DNA from: Verrucomicrobiota bacterium
Lineage (GTDB): Bacteria > Verrucomicrobiota > Verrucomicrobiia > Verrucomicrobiales > Akkermansiaceae
DNA: 64,000 nt
Direction: 5' to 3'
NCBI GenBank assembly: GCA_030835305.1
Contig: JAURPJ010000092.1
Location: forward strand, 1-64,000
This document shows, one piece after another, positions 17,301 through 26,900 of this stretch. How positions within the stretch are numbered: the stretch's first letter is position 1; each line of letters begins with the position of its first letter. The position numbers were made by a program, and so were the translations under genes. Below the pieces are notes generated by a model, which made no database searches, was not told where the DNA came from, and saw only the letters and a program-made list of their open reading frames with translations.

Positions 17301-18869
17301 CTAGTGAGTATCCTTGGCATCATGCCTCTCGCGAAATTTGCGAAGCAAATCATCGATACTATCGCCATCTCCCCCATCGATCGCCAGCGGCGGAGGGGTC
17401 GCCCTGGCCTGATTGGCGACCTCGGCTTCCCGGGAAGGATCGGCAATCCGAAAGGGGCTCTCGATTGCGGTATTCACCAGTGGAGCAGGTGGAGCAGGTG
17501 GAGCAGGTGGAGCAGGTGGAACTCGAACCGAATCACTTTCCTGTCGAATCCGCTGCACCAAATATTTTCGCGGGATTGCGGCCCTCCTGACAGGTTTCGG
17601 CGGATACTTGATCTTCAATACAGGACTGGCAAAGGGCACGTCCGGTTTCCCGGCCTCAGTCAAATCAGTTTCAACCATCTTCTTCGCCGGGACTTCGGCG
17701 AAACCAATATCCTTGGCTTGGAGCACGCTGACATCGGGCGTCTCGGAAACTGCCGGGACCGGATCCATTGCCAGCTCTGGCGTGCCCCAGACATCCCGCG
17801 CGGCACGGAGAACGGCCCTCGGATAGAGGTCGCCCCGATCGAGTTGGATCTTCTGACGGAGATCCTCCGCCCCGTCCGGGTCACGGGTTTTCAAAAGGGC
17901 CACCATGCTCCCCTCATCAATAGCCTTCAATCGAATTACCGAGTCTTCAAAACGATCCTGCATTCCAAGTGGAATTCGTCGGGCGAAAGTAGATTCCCAC
18001 ACATCATCGTTCACTGAGAAAATCACCTTGAGCCGAGGCGCAGCCTGCCTCAAAGCCACGAGGGAATTTGCAACGCGAAGGGCCGCTTCGCTATCACCGA
18101 ACAAGCCATCCATCTCATCCATCACCAGAACCACATTCTCGGTCGTCGTGATCAACTTTAAAAAAGAGATAAGCGCCCCATGACTGCCCGTTCCTGTCTG
18201 CGGCTGGCTTTCCTCCCCGAAAACCGTATTGAGCAATTCGTGATTCCGCCTCCCTTTTCCGACCGACGTCATGGCATATCGAGACAAGACGGAAAACCAA
18301 AGCGACAGATCAGCCGACACCCCGCCACAACTCTGGCCGAGCACCGTAACCAGCCGGGGCGAGAGAGCTGCAAACTGAGCTTTCACCCATTGAGCAACAG
18401 CTGCCGATTCTTTCTGAAAATCAAAAACTTCCTCCGGGCGTTCGCGGAGGCTCCGCAGTGACTCCGTTCGATTCGGGCTGGGAACCTCACCCGATTCCAC
18501 CAATGGGATCAGGGCACTGGCCAGAATGCGGCGCACACTAAAATCCAACCCAGTCAGCTCTCTTTTACCGGGAAACGGGACTGTCAGCTGATCAAGAATT
18601 CGTCCCAAAATCTCCTTCTCGTCAATCCGGTATTCCGCCGGAAGTTCGACGGGAACCATCACGGAAGCCCCCCGGAGTTCCTCCCGCAATCGAGAAAGAA
18701 GCATCGTTTTACCATACCCCGCTCGGGGGGCACGGAGGGAAATCAAAACGCCCTCATCACCGGTTGCGAGATGTTTCAATTGCTTAAACTCCTTCCGATG
18801 CAGGCTTTCGACGAGTGGACTCATCGGGCCTTCAAATGATTCGAAGTTGGAACTAAAAGGATTTTTCAT
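17301..18869 (-). CDS. AAA-type ATPase, last gene of the secretin operon
   Basis: A 522-residue P-loop ATPase. The Walker A is a variant, APRAGYGKT (47-55), and the Walker B is VVLVMDE (246-252), followed by a sensor-like strand VIFSVNDD (about 284-291). The N-terminal 390 residues resemble STAND/ORC-like ATPases that load or remodel complexes. The C-terminal part is Pro-rich linker with a PPAP repeat and ends in a charged helix. No signal or membrane segment is seen, so it should be cytoplasmic. It lies 50 bases behind the single-pass membrane protein gene and shares its direction with the secretin. By analogy with GspA/ExeA, which power secretin assembly, it may serve the secretin; that is inference. 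Confidence 0.65.
   Translation of the reverse strand: MKNPFSSNFESFEGPMSPLVESLHRKEFKQLKHLATGDEGVLISLRAPRAGYGKTMLLSRLREELRGASVMVPVELPAEYRIDEKEILGRILDQLTVPFPGKRELTGLDFSVRRILASALIPLVESGEVPSPNRTESLRSLRERPEEVFDFQKESAAVAQWVKAQFAALSPRLVTVLGQSCGGVSADLSLWFSVLSRYAMTSVGKGRRNHELLNTVFGEESQPQTGTGSHGALISFLKLITTTENVVLVMDEMDGLFGDSEAALRVANSLVALRQAAPRLKVIFSVNDDVWESTFARRIPLGMQDRFEDSVIRLKAIDEGSMVALLKTRDPDGAEDLRQKIQLDRGDLYPRAVLRAARDVWGTPELAMDPVPAVSETPDVSVLQAKDIGFAEVPAKKMVETDLTEAGKPDVPFASPVLKIKYPPKPVRRAAIPRKYLVQRIRQESDSVRVPPAPPAPPAPPAPLVNTAIESPFRIADPSREAEVANQARATPPPLAIDGGDGDSIDDLLRKFRERHDAKDTH
17482..17520. repeat. Nine-base tandem repeat (about 4.3 copies) in the AAA ATPase gene
   Basis: GGAGCAGGT repeats in frame on the plus strand; on the coding (minus) strand it encodes repeated Pro-Pro-Ala. 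The copies are exact, so copy number may vary between strains. It lies in the disordered linker and should not disturb the ATPase fold. Confidence 0.9.
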
Positions 18870-18919
18870 CTTTTCGTGAAGTCTGGTGGGACAGATGGAT
18901 CCTGAAAGAAAAAATCAAC

Positions 18920-20548
18920 CTATTCGCCCTCAAGAGGTTTGAGTGGATCTGGAATAAGCCCTCCCTCTTCCACTGGTCTGAGAAAATTTTCCCAAATCTT
19001 ATCCTCCGTACCACCGGTCGAATTATCACTTGGGAGAGTTGTGGAATCCACGCCAATCACCTGAAGAAATGTATCCGTGGGCTGATCAAATGTGCCGCCG
19101 ACATCAAAGCTAAAATTCACAAGCCCGGTTGTATCGGATCCAACCAGATGAGGGCTATTCTTGAATCGATCCTGACTGGAAAGATAAAATCGATTGATGA
19201 AAATCTCAAAACGACCTCCAATTCTCCCATCATTCGCAACGACAAGGCTACCTTTCAAGGACACCTTCCCCTTCTCAGAGAGTTCAAAGTTTTCTAGAGC
19301 CACACCCTCCGGCCTTACTCTAACCGTCCCCACGATTGGCGAATTGGTAATCCCTTCGTGGAATTCCAGAATGTCCAAATTATGATCGGGAAACAAGGAA
19401 TGCAGGTTCGCCAAAAACGGGAGTCGCATCATCTTGGATGAGCTCGCCTGTAGATCGATTTCGACTTCGTCGAAGTAGTCATTACCAACCGTAAAATGAA
19501 CCTTTCCGCTCGAGGCCACGATCGAACCAGTGAAAAAACGTGAGAGTTGCTTGCCGACCAAAACACCCATTGGGAACTTTTCCGTGGCAATTTCCAGGGT
19601 CGATTTCCGACCCGGCTCCAACAAGATTTCCCCGCTCAACTCCAAATTCGATGCCAATGAAATTCCATCGTCGGTCGGATGCTTGAGGGACAAGGACACC
19701 AAATTCAAGACGCCATCGTTAAATCGAATTACGCCCTTGGAGACGGGAAATTCCTCCCAACCATCAACACGGAACGCTCCTTCATCCAGAGTGACCTGGT
19801 AACCGTCTCCTCCGACATAGGAAAAGATGGCACTCACATCAGAGAAGCCAATGGGGGCATCCGTTCCGAACAAAACATCAAGCGAACTACAGTAATATTG
19901 GTCGAAGCCGAACGGGAATTCGTCCTCATCCAGAGATTCACCTGATCCTCCGACAGCTGTTGGCATTGCGAGCATCAAAAGGCCTTTTTTACCCCCAATC
20001 TCCAGCCCACTTGGCCGGGCTCCCAGGTAATTTAGGAATCTCACGTCTCCTTTGATCGAATTCAACTCCAGACTACGCACAAAAGACGACTGGTCCCACT
20101 TAAAGTTTGCTTCCTTGAGCGAGACTGAAAAGGGCAATCGTTTCAACCCCTTGAGTTCGACCTCGGCTCCGCTCCACTCGGAAGCCTGTTGGGCAAGTTT
20201 GTCACGATGCCCCTTGCTGTTTTGCATCAGGATCAAAAACAGAACGGAGAGAAAAAGAACCAGAACCAGAGTTGCCGCGATCACCACCTTGACGAGGAGA
20301 CGTTTCTTCTCCCCCTCTGGGGTGAATTTGTTAGGTTGCTCGGTACGCCTTCTCCGGCGCTTCACCTTCCGTGCGATCGTCCCGTCGGAACGGGTCACCA
20401 TCTCACCCTGTGCCTCTTTCTCACGCTCCTTGTCGCGGAGCGCCTTCATCATCTCATCGAGCGAATACTGCTCCTTTTCCGGTCCCGAGGGAAAGGAGTT
20501 TAAATCATCTTCGGGAAGGCGGGAACGAGGGGGGAGATTCGTGCTCAT
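18920..20548 (-). CDS. Single-pass inner-membrane protein, AsmA-like periplasmic part
   Basis: A 542-residue protein with a charged cytoplasmic N-terminus of about 85 residues (including KVKRRRRR at 61-68), one transmembrane helix (about 87-108, VVIAATLVLVLFLSVLFLIL) and a periplasmic part of about 430 residues rich in beta strands. Segments such as SLKGSLVVANDGRIGGRFEIFIN recall AsmA/TamB-type lipid-bridging proteins, but similarity is by style only. Its ATG overlaps the secretin stop (TGATG), so the two are translationally coupled. It could be the inner-membrane partner that links the AAA ATPase to the secretin. Confidence 0.65.
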   Translation of the reverse strand: MSTNLPPRSRLPEDDLNSFPSGPEKEQYSLDEMMKALRDKEREKEAQGEMVTRSDGTIARKVKRRRRRTEQPNKFTPEGEKKRLLVKVVIAATLVLVLFLSVLFLILMQNSKGHRDKLAQQASEWSGAEVELKGLKRLPFSVSLKEANFKWDQSSFVRSLELNSIKGDVRFLNYLGARPSGLEIGGKKGLLMLAMPTAVGGSGESLDEDEFPFGFDQYYCSSLDVLFGTDAPIGFSDVSAIFSYVGGDGYQVTLDEGAFRVDGWEEFPVSKGVIRFNDGVLNLVSLSLKHPTDDGISLASNLELSGEILLEPGRKSTLEIATEKFPMGVLVGKQLSRFFTGSIVASSGKVHFTVGNDYFDEVEIDLQASSSKMMRLPFLANLHSLFPDHNLDILEFHEGITNSPIVGTVRVRPEGVALENFELSEKGKVSLKGSLVVANDGRIGGRFEIFINRFYLSSQDRFKNSPHLVGSDTTGLVNFSFDVGGTFDQPTDTFLQVIGVDSTTLPSDNSTGGTEDKIWENFLRPVEEGGLIPDPLKPLEGE

Positions 20549-22986
20549 CAGCGATCGCGGTAGGGATTTCCTGCTAGATCGGAAAGCTCGACATTTACAA
20601 AGATGATCACGGCACGCTTCTCAACCGAAATTCCGTTACTCTTAAAAATCCTTCCAACCAAAGGAAGGTCACCCAAAATGGGCACTTTGTCCTGAATTTC
20701 TTTTCGAATTTCCTGAATCAATCCCCCCATGACTACCGTCTGGCCATCCACGATCCGCACGCTGGTATTGCCCCTCGTCGTCCGGAAGAGCGGCTTGAGG
20801 ATGGCATTCGGGGTGATCTCGCCGAAAACACTTTGAGTTGCGACGGTCTGATTCACAAAATCAATGGTGGTATTGTCCGTCGAACCCACAATCGGAGTGC
20901 CATAGTTAATAAAACCCTCAAAATCGGTGACGACTGGATTTACCGACACTTCGATGATCTTGCGGTCCGGCCCGACTTGGGGAAGAACCTCAAGCGAGAC
21001 TCCGAGATTCCGATAGATAAAATTAGTAGGAGTCGCCGGAGTGACAGGAATGGTTCCGCCACCACCAACCTGATTCGGAATTTGAGGAGGCTCAAACTCC
21101 TCGGGATATGGAAATTCGACCACCGACTGAACCACCGCATTTTGACCGGAGCGAGTCACAACTTCCGGGCGCACCATCACATCTGCGCCTTTCTTTTGGG
21201 AGAGTCCCCTCATCAGGACTTCGTGAGCCGTATTGTCGATAATTCCTCGCAGACTGATCACGCCCGGAGCTCGCGTTCCTGAGGTATCCGGAGTAGATGG
21301 CAGCCGGATATTGGCAGAGGAATTCCCGAACCCGTCATTGGAAACGACTCCGGAAGTGGCAGGAGGAGAAACCCTCTTGAGCAATGCGTCAAGTCCATCG
21401 GTCGTTCCTAAAAGCTGTCCGCTGCGGTTTCCCGAAGTCACCGGACGCCCCCCGACCATATCGGCGATTGGAGAACCTGTTCCTGTAGTTCCACCCGAAA
21501 GAATCCCATGTTCACCGACATTGAACTGCCCGAGCATTACATCAAACTCCAGCTCTTCCAGTTGTTCCTGGCTGATGTCAACGATGGTCGTCCGCACTGT
21601 CACAATCAACGGCTCGTTCTTCGCCAAGTCAGCAACGATCGCCTCAACGAGCTGCATGTTCGCTACCGTATTCCGCACGATGAGCTTGTTTGTATTCGAA
21701 TTATAAACGGCGCTTGCTCCCTCGGGGAAACTCACGTCGTAAGCCTGGAGCTTCTCTTTTGCGGAAAGTTTCTTTGCAATCAATCCTCCCTCGTCGGGAT
21801 TGTCACCAAACGGATCATCGTCCTCCTCGGCCTTACCAACAGAGCCACCTGTCAAAAAGTCAGGTGGAACCGTAAATTCCCGGCGAACCAAGGTCGGATC
21901 CGAAAACCCGGCGGCATTGATCACGACCGCAAAGTCATCCACGCGGAAGGTCGTGCCCGATGCCTCGGTAATCAGCTTTAAAACCTCGGCGAGTGGAACA
22001 TTGCGAAGAGTCAAATTGATTCGGGAATCACGGATCTTCTTAACCTCTGGCATCGTTTCGTTCCCCAGCTGCACCACGAAAGGAATCCCCTTTTTGGAAT
22101 TATCCAGAGTGGTATTATCTGCCTGCACGGCAACGGCCCTTAAAAAATCAACAGCCTCATCAAGGGTCGCACCATTAAGTTGAACCTGCGGAACCATGAT
22201 CGAATTTAGCTTTGCCTGAAGATTGGCCGCTTGGGCCAGTACCTCGGGAATATCATCTCCAATCTGCCCGGGCGCATTGACCGATGGAACCTTTTGCTCC
22301 CAAGCTGCCCCAACATCTTCCAGCATCTCGGCTTTCGCTTGATCACGAGCTGCTTCTGCATAGCCGGAATTCGCCCTGTTCACACGCTCCATTCCACGAC
22401 GTGCCGCCTTGTTGTATTTGTCGATACGGAGAATGTCTTCGTAGGTCATGTAGGCCCGATCAAACTGACCCAGATCGTAGTAGCTCTGAGCCTCATGGTG
22501 GAGACGACGAACCCTGTCCACGTTTGCAGTGTGCTCCGGAGTCAAGGCCGCTTCGTAGCGAATCGGATCGTCCATCTTTGCCAGGAAGGTCTTCAATTTG
22601 GGATTGTCCGGATCAACGATCTTGGTATCAGCAACCAAGGCCCTTGCGGCCTTCACATCACCCTTGCGAATCAAGTTCTGCGCTTGCACCAAAGACGCTT
22701 GCGAAAACCGCTGTAAAGTGGTTGCACGCAATCCCACAACCGCCTTGGCCCCTTTCGGAAGCTTGGACAAGGCCTCGGCGTACTTGTCAATCGCCGCCGG
22801 GTAATCATTCTCGAGATACAAATTATCGCCCTCTTCCAAAAGAGCATAGGCGTCGCGAGCTGCCACTGATCGAGCTGAAGTCTCTTTCTCTTTCGAGAGG
22901 ATGGAATCTTGCGCAAGAGCAGGCGCTCCACAGACCAGAAGGCCGGACAAAAGACTGCGCTGAAATTTGAGTCGTAGATTACTCAT
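20548..22986 (-). CDS. Secretin (GspD/PilQ superfamily), Amuc_1098-like
   Basis: An 812-residue outer-membrane secretin. A signal peptide (about 1-25, ending GAPALA) is followed by a TPR-like helical region (about 45-220). Next come N-domains (for example LNLTLRNVPLAEVLKLITEASG-type at about 325-350, and PEGASAVYNSNTNKLIVRNT later) and the C-terminal secretin channel (about 560-805), ending with the signature VPILGDLPLVGRIFKS. The helical region plus secretin layout is that of Amuc_1098-type type IV pilus secretins of Akkermansia. No pilM/N/O/P-like genes are adjacent here. Its stop overlaps the next start, beginning a three-gene unit. Confidence 0.88.
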   Translation of the reverse strand: MSNLRLKFQRSLLSGLLVCGAPALAQDSILSKEKETSARSVAARDAYALLEEGDNLYLENDYPAAIDKYAEALSKLPKGAKAVVGLRATTLQRFSQASLVQAQNLIRKGDVKAARALVADTKIVDPDNPKLKTFLAKMDDPIRYEAALTPEHTANVDRVRRLHHEAQSYYDLGQFDRAYMTYEDILRIDKYNKAARRGMERVNRANSGYAEAARDQAKAEMLEDVGAAWEQKVPSVNAPGQIGDDIPEVLAQAANLQAKLNSIMVPQVQLNGATLDEAVDFLRAVAVQADNTTLDNSKKGIPFVVQLGNETMPEVKKIRDSRINLTLRNVPLAEVLKLITEASGTTFRVDDFAVVINAAGFSDPTLVRREFTVPPDFLTGGSVGKAEEDDDPFGDNPDEGGLIAKKLSAKEKLQAYDVSFPEGASAVYNSNTNKLIVRNTVANMQLVEAIVADLAKNEPLIVTVRTTIVDISQEQLEELEFDVMLGQFNVGEHGILSGGTTGTGSPIADMVGGRPVTSGNRSGQLLGTTDGLDALLKRVSPPATSGVVSNDGFGNSSANIRLPSTPDTSGTRAPGVISLRGIIDNTAHEVLMRGLSQKKGADVMVRPEVVTRSGQNAVVQSVVEFPYPEEFEPPQIPNQVGGGGTIPVTPATPTNFIYRNLGVSLEVLPQVGPDRKIIEVSVNPVVTDFEGFINYGTPIVGSTDNTTIDFVNQTVATQSVFGEITPNAILKPLFRTTRGNTSVRIVDGQTVVMGGLIQEIRKEIQDKVPILGDLPLVGRIFKSNGISVEKRAVIIFVNVELSDLAGNPYRDR

Positions 22987-23075
22987 ATCGTAGGGTGGAC
23001 GTTTATAGGGCCGAATCGCTCCCCCGATAAGCCGAAAATCGGGAAATATTCGCCAAATCTGAAAGATTTAAAGCC

Positions 23076-23694
23076 TCACCGCCCCTCTTTCACCGTTTCC
23101 TCGACCCTCCAGGCCGAAAAAACCGCCACCCACGCCCACCAATGCTCTCCTGCTTTTTCATGACGCCCGATCAAGAGAAGCCCGGCTTCCCCATCAATCC
23201 TTTGCTCCAGCTTCTCCAGATTCCTGCCTTTAAAAGTGAATCTGGCCTCCACGAATCCAGCATCCGTGCTCGATTACAGCTCTGATTCGGCCTCAAACTT
23301 TCCTCTGCCCAAGTCAAACATCGACGCGTGACCGGGAAGCCCCGAAGTCGAAATCTTCCCCACGATTCGAAATGCTCCCTTATTTAAATCACCGGCAGTA
23401 AATTTACGATCGGATTCAATCAATAATATCCGGCCAAAATCGGAGGAGGTTCAAATTGCCCCGCTCGCATCTGTTTGTGAAATCGAGTGCTTTGTCGAAG
23501 GTAAAGGAGAGGGAGATGGTTAAAGGGACACCCTTCTGTGAACCGAGAGGGGTGAAGCTGATGAAGGTTGAGGTCATCGTGAGGCGATGGTAGCCCCAGC
23601 CATGTTGGACTTGGGAGAGTTCGGACTCTACCGCGTTCAAGACCCCGGAACTCCGATCTGAACCACCGATCTTGACCACAACAACCCCGCTCAA
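23076..23694 (-). pseudogene. Gene debris, unrecognised minus-strand protein
   Basis: Two minus-strand frames together look like the end of a beta-rich protein. From 23694 a frame with HGWGYHRLTMTSTFISFTP and KGVPLTISLSFTFDKALDF runs to a stop at 23416. A shifted frame carries FGRILLIESDRKFTAGDLNK and GAFRIVGKISTSGLPGHAS, is cut by TAA at 23274-23276, and continues with VEARFTFKGRNLEKLEQRI to a final TGA at 23076. At least one frameshift and one stop are needed. I do not recognise the family. Plus-strand frames here are also fairly gene-like, including a 60-codon stretch ending at 23851, so strand assignment is uncertain. Confidence 0.35.
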
Positions 23695-23966
23695 CGCAGG
23701 AAAACCAACACCTTTACCAATTTCCCAAAATTCGAAGCAAACACCACCTGCTTCCTGCTCTCAGAAAGAGGCTGGGCCTGTGATGGCGGCAAACTATTGC
23801 CACAACTTAACGATGGCGCCTACTGCTTCCGATTCCGAAGAGCTGCGGAGTAAACAGGGTTTTCCTTTTGTTTTAAGTTATTTCATTCATCTTAGCGATT
23901 ATAAGAATTCTTACTTTTACTTTCCTTACCCGACTTTTCCGTTCAGTTGCCCTGAGCGGAATCGCG

Positions 23967-26900
23967 ATGATTTTGCTTTCGCCTCTCCACGCCCAGATCA
24001 CCTCCGGCCCATGTTCACGCCGTACCAGTATCGTTCTTTCCGAGATGCACTACCACCCTCCGGGCGAAGCCGTCGCAAATCGCGAGTTCATTGAACTCTA
24101 TAATTCCAGCCCCATCAGCGTCGATCTCTCCGGCTGGAAACTCCGGGGCGACGCCGACTTTGATTTCCCGGAAGGGATCAGACTTGAAGGAGGACAATTC
24201 CTCATCGTCGCTGCCGACCCCTCGCTTTTTGAGGAAGATGACATCACCGCCCTCGGCCCCTGGAGCGGCACCCTTTCCAATGGCGGAGGACGCGTCCGTT
24301 TGCGAAAGGCGTCCGGAGGAATCGTTCTCGAAACAAATTACAACGACAACACCAGCTGGCCTGCCGCCGCCGATGGTGCCGGGCATTCCCTCATTCTAAA
24401 AACTCCTTCGTACGGCGAATCCCGGAGAGAAGCGTGGGCCGCCAGTTACAACCACGGAGGATCACCCGGACGCTTTGATCCAATTTCCAGCGAGGCCCTC
24501 GACCAAATCGTCATCAGCGAAATACGCTCCAATAGCAACGCCGGTGAAGAAGACTTCGTAGAGTTTCACAATCCCGGTCAGAGCCCTGCCGACCTCTCGG
24601 GCTGTTTTTTATCACAAAAACCATCCTCCGCGGGTTACACTATTCCCCCCGGCACCATCATCGCACCCGGAGGGTATTTAGCCTTTCAGGGAAACGTTGC
24701 GGGATTTGAATTCGATTCGACCGGAGACAGCATCATCTTGCGAGCTCCCGATGGCCTCCGCGTCATTGCCTTCAGGCGTTTTACCGGACAAGCCGAAGAC
24801 CGCCCGTGGGGAGGCCTGACCCGTTGGCGCGAACTCTCCAGCCCAACACCGGGATCTTCCAACGCTCAAGAGTTTCAAGACAATCTGGTCATTAATGAAA
24901 TACACTACCATCCGATAGGTGGGACAAAAAAGGGAGAATTTATCGAACTCTTGAACCAAGGCTCTTTCCCTGTCAATCTGACTGGTTGGGAAATTAAGGG
25001 AGGAATCGGTTTCGAATTCGCCGACGGCACGAGCATCCCATCGGGAGGATTCCTGGTCATCGCCAAGGATCGAGAGGCGCTTCTAAATCTTTATCCCGGT
25101 CTCGCTCCTGAAAAGGTCTTGCGAAGCTTCTCAGGGAGCCTTTCGAATCAATCCGACCGGATTGAACTCGAGGACTCAAATAATCGGACAGTTGATGAAG
25201 TGACTTACTTTGACAGCGGGCGTTGGCCCTCACTCGCAGATGGCAGAGGCAGTTCACTCCAACTCATCGATCCAAGATCAGACAACAACGCCCCATCAAA
25301 CTGGCTCGCCCCAGATGAATCCGCAGGCGCTCGGACGGTCGTGATTGAACACACCGGCGTTCTTGACTTTGGACACCGTGCCACTCCGCAAGCCACCCGG
25401 TTCTTCGTCATGCTTCACGGCGCAGGTGAAGCCATCATCGACGACATCGAAGTCCTTGTGAACGGCAGCAACCTGGTCAGCAACGCCAGCTTTGATTCCG
25501 GCCTCAGTGGCTGGAGTCGCTTCGGAACCCACGCCCCGACATTTGCCGAAAACGGATCCATGCACTTGCTTGCGACCAATGGGGGCGACCTCGCCAATCT
25601 GGTCGAAACAACCCTGACCGCCCCGATCCTGCCCGGCACTACCGTCACCCTTCGCGCCTCCTGCCGCTGGGTCTCGGGAACTCCCGATATTCTTCTGGGT
25701 CTCAATGGGGGCTACCTTGAGGCACCGGGGAAAATGCCCGTGCCCACATCGACCGGTACACCTGGCTCGCCAAATGACGTCATCGGCAACACCGGCCCTA
25801 TCATCACCGGAGTTTCTCATTCCCCGCTTCTTCCCCAACCCGGAGAGCCGATTGCCATCCGCGCCCGTATCATTGATCCCGACAACGTTCTGAGCGCGCG
25901 GGTTCGCTACCGAATCGATCCCAATTCCTCTCTTTCCCAGATCGTGATGACCCATGAAGGAGACGGCATTTACTCCGCTACCATTCCAGCCCAACCCGCA
26001 GGAACGCTCGTCGCATTTCATATTGTCACCATCGATGACGCATCACCACGGGTGATCTCAAACTTCCCGGCAGAGGCCCCAGAAAGCGAATGTCTGATCC
26101 GGGTTGGCTCGCAGGACGAAGCCGGAGCTTTTAGCACGATGCACCTTTGGGCAACCAACGAAACCCTAACCGAGTGGCGAAATCGACCTCGGTCCAGCAA
26201 GCTTGAACTGGATGTCACTTTTGTTTCCGAAGGTCGCGTCTTTTACAATGTTGGAGCCTACTACGCGGGCAGTCAAAATGGCGTTTCAATCTACGATTCG
26301 CCCGTCGGGAATCCCACCGGCTACAACATTAAAATTCCCGGCGATGAGGTTTTTTTGAATGTCCAAAACCTGACCATTGATCGTGAGACCACCCGGGACC
26401 CAACCCGTCAACGCGAGCGTCTTCTCTTTTGGTTTTTGGAGAAACTCAAACTCCCCAATCTTCACCGGCGCTATGTTCATTTCTATTTCAACGGCTTTGA
26501 GCGAGACCAACTCATCATGGAGTCAGTTCAAAAGCCCAATCGCGAAATCATGTACCAGTGGTTTGAGGGCGACGGGCGACTCACCAAAACCGCGCCATGG
26601 TGGGAGTTCGATGGAAACAGCAACGTTATTCTGAGTGCGGGGACTGAGAGAAATCTCCTCCGACACCTGGTTTCGGAAGATGGCTCGATCAAACTCCCCC
26701 ATCATCGCTGGACGTGGACCCATGGCGCCGGACACGACGACGGCAACGACTTCTCCGGTATCATCGAGCTCATTGACGCGGCCCAATCACCACCTGATCA
26801 ACTGGTCCGCCGCATGAACGAGAAGGCGGAAATGCGCCAATGGATGCGCACCTTCGCCATGAATGATCTCGGTTCGTATTGGGACACCTTCGGCAATCAG

